Assembly (NCBI GenBank): GCA_947449495.1
Contig: CANFSB010000015.1
Coordinates: forward strand, 1 to 34,715
Source: Pseudomonadota bacterium
GTDB lineage: Bacteria > Pseudomonadota > Gammaproteobacteria > Steroidobacterales > Steroidobacteraceae
Direction of reading: 5' to 3'
DNA: 34,715 bases
The notes below the pieces were generated by a model. The model was not told the origin of the DNA, ran no database searches, and worked only from the letters and a program-made list of their open reading frames with translations. A program made the translations under genes and the position numbers. Shown here piece by piece: positions 1 through 8,311 of the stretch (positions within the stretch are counted from its first letter, which is position 1; every line of letters starts with the position of its first letter).

Positions 1-1
1 A

Positions 2-154
2 GAGGTCACGCCGGTTCGTTCGGTGGATCGGCTTGAAGTGGGCAACGGCAAGCGTGGCCCGATGACGCATGCGATTCAAAAGGCTTTCTTTGGATTGTTT
101 ACTGGCGAAACGCCCGATCCGCATGGCTGGCTGCAGCTCGTCGATCCGGCCTGA
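2..154 (+). CDS. ilvE: Branched-chain amino acid aminotransferase, C-terminal end (partial)
   Basis: Only the last 50 codons are in the window; the gene starts before base 1. The reading frame beginning at base 2 gives a tail containing [16 protein letters not shown] and FFGLFTG, ending [10 protein letters not shown] before a TGA. This matches the C-terminus of PLP-dependent class IV aminotransferases of the IlvE type, which interconvert leucine, isoleucine and valine with their 2-oxo acids. The stop lies 10 bases before the leuC start and the leuC ribosome binding site overlaps the stop, so the two are probably cotranscribed. That fits a joint role in branched-chain amino acid synthesis. The fragment is short, so a D-amino acid transaminase relative cannot be fully excluded. 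Confidence 0.8.
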   Translation, partial: EVTPVRSVDRLEVGNGKRGPMTHAIQKAFFGLFTGETPDPHGWLQLVDPA

Positions 155-164
155 GGAGTACGTC

Positions 165-1568
165 ATGAGCGAAGCCAAAACGCTGTTCCAGAAAGTCTGG
201 GAGCAGCATCAGGTCGTGGCCGAGACCGCCGAGACTCCGGCGGTGTTGTTCATTGATCTGCATCTGATCCATGAAGTGACTACGCCGCAGGCCTTCAGTG
301 AATTGCGTGAGCGCGGCCTCAAGCTGCGCCGCCCTGACCTGACGCTGGCTACCATGGATCACTCGACGCCAACGCGCACCGAACAGGTGTTTGGCGGACA
401 GCCCATCACGATCGAGTCTGCTGCCAAGCAGATCAGTGCGCTGGAGCGCAATTGCGCAGAGTTTGGCGTGAAGCTGTTGGGTTTGCAGAACTCGCAGCGC
501 GGCATCGTGCACATCATAGGCCCTGAGTTGGGCGCGACGCAGCCGGGCAAGACGATTGTGTGTGGCGACAGTCACACCAGCACCCACGGTGCATTCGGTG
601 CACTGGCATTTGGTATCGGTACCACCGAGGTGGGCCATGTGTTTGCCACGCAGTGCCTGTTGCAGCGCAAGGCGCGCACGATGGCTATCAATGTCAGTGG
701 GCGATTGCGCGCAGGTGTCAGTGCCAAGGACTTGATCCTCGCGATCATCAACAAGATCGGCGTGTCGGGCGGTACCGGCTATGTGCTCGAGTATCGCGGT
801 GAGGCCATCAGCGCCTTGTCTATGGATGAGCGCATGACTTTGTGCAACATGTCGATTGAGGCCGGCGCGCGGGCTGGCATGATCGCCCCGGACGAAACCA
901 CGTTTGCCTATCTCAAGGGTCGACCGCTGGCGCCGCAGGGTGCCGACTGGGATCGCTCAGTGGCCCAATGGCGTCAGTTGCCCAGCGACCCCGGCGCAGT
1001 GTTTGATGCCGAGGTGGACCTCGATGCCAATATGCTCGAGCCGATGATTACCTACGGTACGCATCCGGGTATGTCACTGCCCATCTCTGGCAGTGTGCCG
1101 GTGCGCGCCGACGATGCGGTGTACAACAAGTCCCTGGCTTACATGGGCCTCAAGCAAGGCCAACCTATTGGCGGTCATCCGATCAATGTGGTGTTTGTCG
1201 GCAGTTGCACCAACGGCCGGCTGACAGACTTGCAGGCTGCAGCCAGCGTGCTGAAAGGTCGCAAAATTGCCGCGGGCGTCACCATGCTGGTGGTGCCGGG
1301 TTCACAGGGCGTCAAGCGCGAAGCCGAGGCCTTAGGTCTGGATCGCATCTTTCTTGATGCAGGCGCCGAGTGGCGTGAGTCCGGTTGCTCGATGTGCTTA
1401 GGCATGAATGGTGATCTGGTCGATGCCGGCAAGACGTCGGTCAGCACCAGCAATCGCAATTTCGAAGGTCGCCAAGGCGTGGGTGCGCGCACCCTGCTGG
1501 CCAGCCCGCTGACCGCTGCGGCATCAGCGGTGCGCGGCTGTGTGACCGATCCTCGCGAACTGTTCTGA
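165..1568 (+). CDS. leuC: 3-isopropylmalate dehydratase large subunit
   Basis: LeuC, with LeuD, isomerises 2-isopropylmalate to 3-isopropylmalate in leucine synthesis (cytoplasmic, 4Fe-4S enzyme of the aconitase family). The 467-aa protein has the usual family length. Visible signatures are TMDHSTPT near residue 64, [12 protein letters not shown] near 134, GSCTNGR with cysteine 348, and GCSMCLG with cysteines 408 and 411; these three cysteines are the expected cluster ligands. The frame is open further upstream, but the ATG at 165 is chosen because GAGGAG lies 6 bases before it and the protein then begins [12 protein letters not shown] as in homologues. leuD follows after 9 bases. Confidence 0.97.
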   Translation: MSEAKTLFQKVWEQHQVVAETAETPAVLFIDLHLIHEVTTPQAFSELRERGLKLRRPDLTLATMDHSTPTRTEQVFGGQPITIESAAKQISALERNCAEFGVKLLGLQNSQRGIVHIIGPELGATQPGKTIVCGDSHTSTHGAFGALAFGIGTTEVGHVFATQCLLQRKARTMAINVSGRLRAGVSAKDLILAIINKIGVSGGTGYVLEYRGEAISALSMDERMTLCNMSIEAGARAGMIAPDETTFAYLKGRPLAPQGADWDRSVAQWRQLPSDPGAVFDAEVDLDANMLEPMITYGTHPGMSLPISGSVPVRADDAVYNKSLAYMGLKQGQPIGGHPINVVFVGSCTNGRLTDLQAAASVLKGRKIAAGVTMLVVPGSQGVKREAEALGLDRIFLDAGAEWRESGCSMCLGMNGDLVDAGKTSVSTSNRNFEGRQGVGARTLLASPLTAAASAVRGCVTDPRELF

Positions 1569-1577
1569 GGTGATCTG

Positions 1578-2165
1578 ATGGAACCGATTCGCAAGATCGT
1601 GTCGCGCACGGCAGTGCTGCCCTACACCGATATCGATACCGACCAAATCATTCCGGCGCGGTTTTTGCGCACCACAACGCGTGAGGGCCTGGGCAAGCAA
1701 CTGTTTGCCGATTGGCGCTACAACGCCGATGGCAGCGAGCGCAGCGAGTTCCCGCTCAATCAGCCACAGGCAGCGGGCTGCACGGTGCTGGTGGGTGGGC
1801 GTAACTTCGGCTGCGGTTCTTCGCGCGAACATGCGCCCTGGGCGCTATACGACTACGGTTTTCGCGCGGTCATCAGCACCGAGATCGCCGACATCTTCCG
1901 CTCCAATGCACTCAAGAACGGTTTGCTGCCCATCGTGGTCGATGACGCCACGCATCAGTGGCTATTGAGCAATCCGGGTGCAGAGGTCACGGTCGATCTG
2001 GAATCCTGCACGCTGGGTCTGCCCGGTGGGCGCTCGCTGCAATTCGCAGTGGAGCCGTTCGCGCGGGTCTGCCTGCTCAACGGCGTTGATCAACTCGGCT
2101 TCCTGCTCAAGCAGGATGCGGCGATCACCGCATACGAGCAGTCGCATTGGCAGGTGGCCCGATGA
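1578..2165 (+). CDS. leuD: 3-isopropylmalate dehydratase small subunit
   Basis: This is the swivelling small subunit that completes the isopropylmalate isomerase with LeuC. It is 195 aa, close to the usual ~200. Diagnostic segments are [13 protein letters not shown] near residue 16, [18 protein letters not shown] near 73, the typical substrate-recognition stretch of the LeuD/aconitase swivel domain, and [12 protein letters not shown] near 108. The stop codon overlaps the leuB start in an ATGA arrangement, indicating translational coupling inside a leuCDB operon. Confidence 0.97.
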   Translation: MEPIRKIVSRTAVLPYTDIDTDQIIPARFLRTTTREGLGKQLFADWRYNADGSERSEFPLNQPQAAGCTVLVGGRNFGCGSSREHAPWALYDYGFRAVISTEIADIFRSNALKNGLLPIVVDDATHQWLLSNPGAEVTVDLESCTLGLPGGRSLQFAVEPFARVCLLNGVDQLGFLLKQDAAITAYEQSHWQVAR

Positions 2166-3241
2166 AAGCACTCATTGCTGTATTGCCCGGTGACGGCATT
2201 GGGCCCGAGGTAGTGGCCGAGGGTGTGCGCGTACTGGAGGCAGTGGCGGCCCGTCACGGGCATCAGTTCACGCTGCAATCTGCCGATTTTGGCGGCGTGG
2301 CTATCGACGTTGTAGCGGATCCGTTGCCGCAGGCCACGCTTGATCTGTGCTTGCGCAGTGATGCCATCCTGCTTGGTGCTATTGGTGGTCCTAAATGGGG
2401 TGGATCGGATCCGCTGCGCCGTCCCGAGGCCGGCCTGTTGCGCTTGCGTCGCGAGTTGGGCGTGTACGCCAACTTGCGGCCGGTCGCCGTGCACCCTGCC
2501 TTGCGCAGTGCCTCGCCATTGCGTTCTGAACTGCTGGTCGGTGTTGACCTGGTGTTTGTGCGCGAACTGACCGGTGGAATTTATTTTGGTGCCAAGACTC
2601 GCGATGCCACATCGGCCAGTGACCTGTGCAGCTATTCGGTGGCCGAAGTCGAGCGCGTGACGCGTGTGGCTGCGCGTCTGGCGCGTGCCCGGCGCGGCAA
2701 GCTCACGTCGATCGACAAGAGCAACGTTCTTGAAACCTCTCGCCTATGGCGTGAGACGGTCACACGATTGATGGCAGCAGAGTTTGCTGATGTGACGCTC
2801 GAACACGCGCTGGTGGATTCGGCTGCAATGCACCTGATCCGCAAGCCGTCGGATTACGACGTGATCGTTACCGAAAACATGTTTGGCGACATTCTCACCG
2901 ACGAAGCATCGATGTTGGCTGGCTCGCTGGGGGTGTCGCCGTCGGCTTCGCTGGGTGATGGCACTCGTGGTTTGTTTGAGCCCATCCACGGCTCTGCACC
3001 AGACATTGCCGGACGTGGCATTGCCAATCCGATCGGTACGATTTTGAGTGTGGCGCTGTTGCTGCGCCATTCGCTGGGCCTTGAGACCGAGGCACAGGAA
3101 ATTGAAGCGGCGGTCTACCGTGCGATCGACAAGGGGCTGCGCACGGCAGACATTGCCAGCGCCGATGTAAACGGCGGGCATGCAGCCAGCACCCGTGAGG
3201 CTGGCGACGTGATCCTTGCCGAGTTGACCGCCGGCGCCTGA
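2162..3241 (+). CDS. leuB: 3-isopropylmalate dehydrogenase
   Basis: LeuB performs the NAD-dependent oxidative decarboxylation of 3-isopropylmalate to 2-oxoisocaproate, the last specific step of leucine synthesis before transamination by IlvE, whose gene end lies at the left edge. The 359-aa product begins [17 protein letters not shown] and contains GPKWG, the arginine-rich [16 protein letters not shown] stretch, ELTGGIYFG, the [13 protein letters not shown] motif, and the metal and cofactor region [15 protein letters not shown] followed by [14 protein letters not shown] start 5 codons earlier is open, but the ATG at 2162 matches family N-termini and overlaps the leuD stop by 4 bases. The gene ends 27 bases from the convergent metB. 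Confidence 0.97.
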   Translation: MKALIAVLPGDGIGPEVVAEGVRVLEAVAARHGHQFTLQSADFGGVAIDVVADPLPQATLDLCLRSDAILLGAIGGPKWGGSDPLRRPEAGLLRLRRELGVYANLRPVAVHPALRSASPLRSELLVGVDLVFVRELTGGIYFGAKTRDATSASDLCSYSVAEVERVTRVAARLARARRGKLTSIDKSNVLETSRLWRETVTRLMAAEFADVTLEHALVDSAAMHLIRKPSDYDVIVTENMFGDILTDEASMLAGSLGVSPSASLGDGTRGLFEPIHGSAPDIAGRGIANPIGTILSVALLLRHSLGLETEAQEIEAAVYRAIDKGLRTADIASADVNGGHAASTREAGDVILAELTAGA

Positions 3242-3268
3242 GGCACCGACGGTCGCTGCGCGCGGGGC

Positions 3269-4435
3269 TTAGGCTCCGCTGCGTATACGCTGCAGGCCTG
3301 CTGCCAGGTCCGCCTGCAGATCTGCAACAGACTCAATACCTATCGACAGCCGCAGCAGCCCATCGCTAAGGCCGGCGGCCAAGCGTGCCGCAGGCTCCAT
3401 GGCCGCGTGGGTCATGGTGGCCGGATGAGCGATCAGGCTTTCGACGCCGCCGAGTGATTCGGCCAGTGAGAAATACTCCAAGCCGTCCAAAAAGCGCTGT
3501 ACGGCTGCGGTACCGTCTTCCAGTTCCAGCGTGACGATGGCGCCAAAGCCCTTCTGTTGGCGCTTGGCCAGTGCATGGTCGGGGTGATCCGGCAGGCCCG
3601 GGTAATGCACCTTGGCGATGCCGGGTTGCGTGGCCAGCCACGCGGCCAGATGGGTGGCATTGCGGCCGTGTACATCGAGGCGTGCCTGCAGGGTGCGCAG
3701 ACCGCGCAGGGTCAGGAAGCTGTCAAAGGATGAGCCGGTAAGGCCCAAGCAGTTAGCCCACCACGCGACTTGCGTGTGCAGTTCCTCGGTTGCGGACACC
3801 ACCGCACCGCCGATCACGTCGCTGTGGCCGTTGAGGTACTTGGTGGTCGAGTGCACCACCAGGTCTGCGCCCAGCAGCAGCGGCTGCTGCCAACCAGGCG
3901 ACAGGAAGGTGTTGTCCACCGCTACCAGTGCGCCGGCGGCATGAGCACGCTCGGAAAGGGCTTGGATGTCGGTGATCCGCAGCAACGGGTTGCTGGGCGT
4001 TTCGATCCATAGCAGCGCAGTGGGCTTCGACAGCGCAGCCTCTAGTGCCTTGGCATCGGCAAACTTGACGAAGTCCACCTGTAGTTCGCCGCGCTTTTGC
4101 CAAGCGGTAAACAGCCGGAAGGTACCGCCATAGCAATCATGCGGCGCCACGATGCGTGCACCGGCAGGCAACAAATGCCCAACCACGGTGATGGCCGACA
4201 TGCCGGACGAGGTGATGACAGCGCCGGCGCCCTCTTCCAGATCCGCCAGTGCGTTGCCAAGCAAATCGCGCGTGGGATTGCCCGAGCGCGAGTAGTCGTA
4301 CTTGCGCTTGCGACCAAAGCCTTCGAAGGTGAAGTTGGTGGTCAAGTGCAGGGGCGGCACCACTGCGCCGGTGATCGGGTCGCTTTCAAGACCGGCGCGC
4401 ACCGCGCGTGTGGTGAAGTCTGGTCGGTCAGTCAC
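3269..4435 (-). CDS. metB: Cystathionine gamma-synthase / O-succinylhomoserine (thiol)-lyase
   Basis: This is a PLP-dependent Cys/Met-metabolism transsulfuration enzyme that condenses an activated homoserine with cysteine (or sulfide) on the way to methionine. Family signatures include YDYSRSGNPTR, SSGMSAIT, the aspartate of VAVDNTF, and the Schiff-base lysine in HSTTKYLNGHSD, about residue 199. I place the start at the GTG at 4435 (388 aa): AGGA lies 8 bases upstream, the protein then begins with TDRPDFTTRAVRAG, and there is no in-frame ATG. A TTG five codons earlier is the alternative. The start overlaps the metX stop by 8 bases, so the pair is translationally coupled. MetB versus MetZ or MetC-like specificity cannot be settled from sequence, but the neighbouring metX supports methionine synthesis. 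Confidence 0.9.
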   Translation of the reverse strand: MTDRPDFTTRAVRAGLESDPITGAVVPPLHLTTNFTFEGFGRKRKYDYSRSGNPTRDLLGNALADLEEGAGAVITSSGMSAITVVGHLLPAGARIVAPHDCYGGTFRLFTAWQKRGELQVDFVKFADAKALEAALSKPTALLWIETPSNPLLRITDIQALSERAHAAGALVAVDNTFLSPGWQQPLLLGADLVVHSTTKYLNGHSDVIGGAVVSATEELHTQVAWWANCLGLTGSSFDSFLTLRGLRTLQARLDVHGRNATHLAAWLATQPGIAKVHYPGLPDHPDHALAKRQQKGFGAIVTLELEDGTAAVQRFLDGLEYFSLAESLGGVESLIAHPATMTHAAMEPAARLAAGLSDGLLRLSIGIESVADLQADLAAGLQRIRSGA

Positions 4436-5468
4436 TGTCGTGTTCCTCAATGCGTTGCGTGTGTGCCGTCAGTTGCGACAGCACGGGTTTGAGGCGTTCG
4501 GCCTCTTTCAAAAATGCGTCGTGTCCGTAGAGCGAAGAGAACTCGTGCAACTGCGCGCTGGGCAGGCGCGCAGCCAAGGCACGTAGATCTGCCAACGGTA
4601 CCAGTTGGTCTTCGCGCACAGCCACGACGTCGGTGTGTACCGGTATGCGCGTGGCATCCACCTGATGCAAGTCGATGGACTCTGACAGACATAGGAACGA
4701 TTCGAGCTGATAGCGCGTGGCGTAGTCTCGACCGCGGGAAAACAGGTACTCCTCGACAGGGAACACCGCGCGACCGTTCTTGAAATGGGGTTGAGCACGA
4801 AACCGTGCCGCAAATTCTTCGGGGCTGCGATAAGTCGCCATCGCCAGCGCGCGGGCCAGTTCGATGCCCTGGGCTGGCTCGCCGACTGCCAAGCCAAACC
4901 GCAGCATGGCGCGCTGTACGCTGCGCCAGGCCGTGGCCATGGGGTGGGCCCGATCCCCGGCGCTGATCACCACCAGCCGCTCGAGGCGCTGCGGGTGACG
5001 CTGTGCCAAGGCCAGGCCGACCATGCCGCCATAGGAGGCTCCGACGATAGCGCGCAGCTGCAAGATGCCCAGGTGGTCTAGCAGGTCAGCGATAGCGTCG
5101 GCTTGGTCGATACTCGACAAGCTAGGAAAGACGGCGGGTGGTTCGGGGCGGCTAGAGAGCCCGCTACCGCCCAGGTAGTCGATACCCAGAATGCGCACGC
5201 GGTTGCTATCCAGCGCCCGGCCAGGACCGACGATGCCGTTCCACCACCCGCGCTGGCCCTCGTCCTGCCCGAAGACCAGCCGCGAGGCTGAAATGCCGCC
5301 CAGCACCAGCACCACCGGTAGTGCCGGATCACCCACTAGGCGCCACGCCAGAGCGCGCTGCGCCAGTTGGCCGCCGTGATGCAGCGTTGTGCTGCCCGCT
5401 TGCACGTGGATGCCCTGCTGCACGGCAGCGTCGCTGGCGTCTGTGGGGTTGTGCGGACTGGAGCTCAA
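4428..5468 (-). CDS. metX: Homoserine O-acyltransferase, alpha/beta-hydrolase (MetX) type
   Basis: This enzyme activates homoserine with an acyl group (acetyl or succinyl) for MetB. It is an alpha/beta-hydrolase protein with the nucleophile elbow GASYGGM (Ser145), Asp287 in VREDQLVP and His316 in YGHDAF, a complete triad. It resembles the shorter MetX-like branch found beside metB in xanthomonads more than the classical 370-aa MetX, an opinion from recall. MetX in this bacterial group has been reported to prefer succinyl-CoA, so the acyl donor is open. The start is uncertain: no in-frame ATG exists near the N-terminus, TTG at 5468 is the first possible start after an in-frame stop, and GTG codons at 5423 and 5405 are alternatives. 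An S-box aptamer lies in the leader. Confidence 0.88.
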   Translation of the reverse strand: MSSSPHNPTDASDAAVQQGIHVQAGSTTLHHGGQLAQRALAWRLVGDPALPVVLVLGGISASRLVFGQDEGQRGWWNGIVGPGRALDSNRVRILGIDYLGGSGLSSRPEPPAVFPSLSSIDQADAIADLLDHLGILQLRAIVGASYGGMVGLALAQRHPQRLERLVVISAGDRAHPMATAWRSVQRAMLRFGLAVGEPAQGIELARALAMATYRSPEEFAARFRAQPHFKNGRAVFPVEEYLFSRGRDYATRYQLESFLCLSESIDLHQVDATRIPVHTDVVAVREDQLVPLADLRALAARLPSAQLHEFSSLYGHDAFLKEAERLKPVLSQLTAHTQRIEEHDSD

Positions 5469-5562
5469 GGGAAATCACCGTGTGCAACACAGGCCCTGAT
5501 AACCCCTGCGCAGGCGCGCAATACGCTGCGTTACCGGTGCCGCAAGATGCAGCGCACGGTTG

Positions 5563-5680
5563 CCCATCTATCAGCCCGTCTGCCGTAAAGCAGGCCATGG
5601 CCGCAGGAGTTGGCACCGTGCGGGTGGTCCGCGGGTTGCCCCAGCGTCGAAGGGCCTTTCCCTCAGCTGGTCTCGATGAG
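5563..5680 (-). promoter_or_regulatory. SAM-I (S-box) riboswitch aptamer in the metX-metB leader
   Basis: Read on the minus strand, the leader contains the ordered S-box core: CTCATCGAGA, then GAGGGAAAGGCCC, then GGCAACC, then GGTGCCAACTCC, and finally GATAGATGGG. P1 can form between CTCATC (5680-5675) and GATGGG (5568-5563). P2 is closed by CCAGC and GCTGG, P3 by GGC...GCC flanking the GGCAACC/GGTGCC junction, and P4 can form through CTGC and GCAG. The family binds S-adenosylmethionine and shuts down methionine genes, matching metX-metB downstream. About 94 bases separate aptamer and start codon. I see short GC hairpins there but no terminator with a U tract, so translational control or an unrecognised terminator is possible. 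Confidence 0.93.
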
Positions 5681-5687
5681 CCGGAGA

Positions 5688-5716
5688 ATTGTCGGGGGCC
5701 TAGGCTGACACGTCAA
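5688..5716 (-). promoter_or_regulatory. Predicted sigma-70 promoter for the S-box/metX-metB transcript
   Basis: On the minus strand TTGACG (5716-5711, five of six consensus bases) is followed after 17 bases by GACAAT (5693-5688, four of six). Transcription would begin near 5681, essentially at the first base of the S-box P1 strand, which is what a riboswitch promoter should look like. Confidence 0.6.
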
Positions 5717-5742
5717 GCGGCGCTGTTCACAGCCTGACGGGT

Positions 5743-5770
5743 TGTGTTAATGTGCTATCACATTGACACA
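5743..5770. promoter_or_regulatory. Inverted-repeat operator candidate upstream of the TrpR-like gene and his operon
   Basis: Twelve-base arms TGTGTTAATGTG (5743-5754) and CACATTGACACA (5759-5770) are inverted with one mismatch around a 4-base spacer. The repeat ends 15 bases before the ATG of the TrpR-like regulator. A weak promoter can be drawn with TTCACA at 5726-5731 and TAATGT at 5748-5753 (16-base spacing), which would place the -10 inside the repeat. Its position and symmetry fit an operator for a dimeric helix-turn-helix protein, plausibly the adjacent TrpR-like product acting on its own operon. That partner is inference. Confidence 0.65.
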
Positions 5771-5785
5771 CGCGGAACGTCGGTC

Positions 5786-6103
5786 ATGAAGTCACATCGC
5801 ACTGTTACACAACGTCAGGAGGCACAGGCCGAGCGCAAGCTGGTCGATGCGCTGCTGACTATGCGCACGGCAGAGGAATGTCGCAGTTTCCTGCGGGATT
5901 TGTGCACGCCAGCGGAGTTGCAGGCGATGGCTGATCGCTGGGCCGTAGTGCAGTGGCTGCAGCAAGATGTGCCCTACCGCGAAATCCACCGGCTCACCGG
6001 TGTCAGCGTCACCACCATCGGGCGTGTTGCCCGATATCTTGCCAACGGCAATGGCGGCTATGCCCTTGCTACTCGTCGCCTCGAAGGAAGTTCAAATGGA
6101 TAA
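5786..6103 (+). CDS. TrpR-like (YerC/YecD family) DNA-binding regulator heading the his operon
   Basis: This 105-aa protein belongs to the Trp-repressor superfamily. The stretch VDALLTMRTAEECRSFLRDL is followed by CTPAELQAMADRWAVVQWL and then a helix-turn-helix of the TrpR type, YREIHRLTGVSVTTIGRVARYL (roughly residues 63-84). YerC/YecD proteins are TrpR relatives of poorly known ligand. The ATG at 5786 is preferred over an upstream GTG because the conserved region begins soon after it and the upstream extension would run through the inverted repeat. The last 8 bases overlap hisG, so it is the first gene of the his operon. Regulation of histidine synthesis, perhaps with a histidine-pathway effector, is inferred from position. 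Confidence 0.85.
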   Translation: MKSHRTVTQRQEAQAERKLVDALLTMRTAEECRSFLRDLCTPAELQAMADRWAVVQWLQQDVPYREIHRLTGVSVTTIGRVARYLANGNGGYALATRRLEGSSNG

Positions 6104-6995
6104 AGCCACTCGCCTCAAACTTGCCGTGCAGAAGTCCGGGCGGCTGACTGACCATTCGCTGGATATTCTGGGTCGCTGCGGGCTCAAGCTGGCGCGCGGC
6201 AAGGATCAGCTCATTGCGTCGGGCCTGAACATGCCACTGGATGTGCTGTTCGTGCGCGACGACGACATTCCCGATCTGGTGCAGGAAGATGTCTGTGATC
6301 TGGGTCTGGTCGGTTTGAACGTGCTCGAAGAGCGTCGACTTGATCTGGAATCGCGCGGCAAAAAGGCCGACTTCCAAGTGCTGCGTGCACTGGACTTTGG
6401 TCGCTGCCGTCTGTCGCTGGCCATCCCGCAGGGTGAAAGCTGGGAGGGCCCCAAGTCCTTGCAGGGCCGGCGTATTGCCACCACCTACCCTGCCACCTTG
6501 GCCCACTACCTTGCCAAGCACGGGGTAGAGGCGCACATCGTCACACTCTCTGGTGCGGTAGAAATCGCGCCGCGCCTGGGTCGCGCCGATCTGATCTGCG
6601 ATCTGGTGTCGTCAGGCTCGACGCTGCAGGCCAATCACCTGCGCGAAGTCGAGGTGGTGCTGGAAAGCCAAGTGGTGATGATCCGCACGCCGGTGCCGTT
6701 GCCGGCGGTCAAAGAAGAATGGATCGAGCGTCTGTTGCTACGCATCGATGGCGTAGAGCAAGTGCGTGAGAGCAAGTACATCATGCTGCACGCGCCGCGT
6801 TCGGCGTTGCCGCGCATTCGTGAACTGCTGCCCGGAAGCGAGTTCCCCACCATCATTCCCCTCGAAGGCTCGGCCGACAGAGTGGCGGTGCATGCCGTCT
6901 GCCGCGAAACCGTCTTCTGGGAAACGCTTGAAAGCCTCAAGGCTGCCGGTGCCAGTGCCATCCTGGTGCTGCCGGTTGAAAAGATGCTCAACTGA
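6096..6995 (+). CDS. hisG: ATP phosphoribosyltransferase (long form)
   Basis: HisG catalyses the first committed step of histidine synthesis, joining ATP and PRPP, and is normally inhibited by histidine. The 299-aa length matches the long, self-sufficient hexameric form with a C-terminal regulatory ACT-like domain, so no HisZ partner is needed. Signatures are LKLAVQKSGRL at the N-terminus, GLNMPLDVLFVRDDDIP, DLGLVGLNVL, the PRPP-binding segment RADLICDLVSSGSTLQ, and a C-terminal region around PTIIPLEGS. GAAGGAAG lies 5 bases before the ATG at 6096, which overlaps the regulator gene by 8 bases. hisD follows after 2 bases. Confidence 0.97.
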   Translation: MDKATRLKLAVQKSGRLTDHSLDILGRCGLKLARGKDQLIASGLNMPLDVLFVRDDDIPDLVQEDVCDLGLVGLNVLEERRLDLESRGKKADFQVLRALDFGRCRLSLAIPQGESWEGPKSLQGRRIATTYPATLAHYLAKHGVEAHIVTLSGAVEIAPRLGRADLICDLVSSGSTLQANHLREVEVVLESQVVMIRTPVPLPAVKEEWIERLLLRIDGVEQVRESKYIMLHAPRSALPRIRELLPGSEFPTIIPLEGSADRVAVHAVCRETVFWETLESLKAAGASAILVLPVEKMLN

Positions 6996-6997
6996 CC

Positions 6998-8311
6998 ATG
7001 CAGATACTCGATTGGAACCAGCTTGATGCCGCCGGCCGCACGGCTGCGTTGGAGCGCCCGAACCTGGGTGGTCGCGGTGACATTGACCAACTGGCCGCAG
7101 GCATTATTGCTGAAGTGCGTCGTGATGGTGATGCAGCACTGCTGCGCTTTGCAGAGCGCTTTGACAAAGTCAGCTTGCAGTCGCTGCAGGTCACGCCCCA
7201 AGAGTTTGATGAAGCCGAGTCGGCACTGACCGCTGCGCAACGTGCGGCGCTGGTGCAGGCCATTGCCAACGTACGCACGTTTCATGCTGCGCAACTCGGT
7301 CAGCCCCTGACGGTAGATGTCATGCCGGGTGTGCGCTGCGAGCGCATCTTCCGGCCGATACCGGCTGTGGGGTTGTATGTGCCGGCAGGCTCTGCGCCCT
7401 TGCCTTCTACGGTGGTCATGCTGGCAGTGCCGGCTTCGCTGGTGGGTTGCCCTAAGCGTGTGCTGTGCACGCCGCCTGGCCCGGATGGTCGCGCCAATGC
7501 GGCGGTGTTGGTGGCAGCACGCCTATGTGGCATCGATACCGTGTTCAAGGCCGGTGGTGCGCAGGCTATTGCTGCCATGGCTTATGGCACACAGTCGGTT
7601 CCCAAGGTCGACAAGATCTACGGACCAGGCACTGCCATCACCACTGCTGCCAAGCAGCTGGTTGCAGCAGATCCTGCGGGTGCTGCCTGCGATATGCCTG
7701 CTGGGCCCTCTGAAGTGCTGGTCATCGCCGATGCCGCAGCGGATGCCGAGTTTGTGGCTGCCGATTTGCTGGCACAGGCCGAGCACGATGTGCGCTCGCA
7801 GGCCTTGCTGGTCACCGATTCTGCTGCCCAAGCTGTGGCGGTGGCTGCTGCAGTGCAACGTCAGGCGGCGCAGTTGTCGCGCGGCAGCATACTCGAGCAA
7901 TCGCTGGCCAATTGCCGCGCGATCGTGGTGGCAACACTGGATCAGGCCATGCAAGTGTCCAATGACTATGCGCCCGAGCACCTGATCGTACAGACGGTCA
8001 ACGCGCGCGCCCTGCTCGATCAAGTGATCAATGCCGGTTCAGTGTTTCTGGGTGCGTGGTCGCCGGAGTCTATGGGTGATTACTGCTCAGGCACCAACCA
8101 CGTGTTGCCCACTTACGGCTATGCACGCGCCTATAGCGGACTGTCGGTCGCTGACTTTCAAAAGCGCATCACGGTGCAAGAGTTGACCGGCCCGGGCTTG
8201 GCGCTGTTGGGGCCTGTGGCCCACACGCTGGCGCAGTTGGAGGGCCTCGATGGTCATGCCAACGCCGTGACGGTGCGCTTGAACGCATTGCCTGGGCAGA
8301 GCGCATCATGA
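6998..8311 (+). CDS. hisD: Histidinol dehydrogenase
   Basis: HisD oxidises histidinol to histidine in two NAD-dependent steps and is a zinc enzyme. The 437-aa protein has family length. Recognisable segments are RIFRPIPAVGLYVPAG, CTPPGPDGRANAAVL, GAQAIAAMAYGT with KIYGPG, DMPAGPSEVLVIAD, QAEHDVRSQALLVT and YAPEHLIVQT, followed by the C-terminal SVFLGAWSPESMGDYCSGTNH region carrying metal and substrate residues. Its stop overlaps the hisC start as ATGA. Confidence 0.97.
   Translation: MQILDWNQLDAAGRTAALERPNLGGRGDIDQLAAGIIAEVRRDGDAALLRFAERFDKVSLQSLQVTPQEFDEAESALTAAQRAALVQAIANVRTFHAAQLGQPLTVDVMPGVRCERIFRPIPAVGLYVPAGSAPLPSTVVMLAVPASLVGCPKRVLCTPPGPDGRANAAVLVAARLCGIDTVFKAGGAQAIAAMAYGTQSVPKVDKIYGPGTAITTAAKQLVAADPAGAACDMPAGPSEVLVIADAAADAEFVAADLLAQAEHDVRSQALLVTDSAAQAVAVAAAVQRQAAQLSRGSILEQSLANCRAIVVATLDQAMQVSNDYAPEHLIVQTVNARALLDQVINAGSVFLGAWSPESMGDYCSGTNHVLPTYGYARAYSGLSVADFQKRITVQELTGPGLALLGPVAHTLAQLEGLDGHANAVTVRLNALPGQSAS

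Noticed and set aside
69-164. N-terminal extension of leuC by 32 codons
   Set aside because: It overlaps the ilvE end, has no family similarity, and the ATG at 165 has a good ribosome site.
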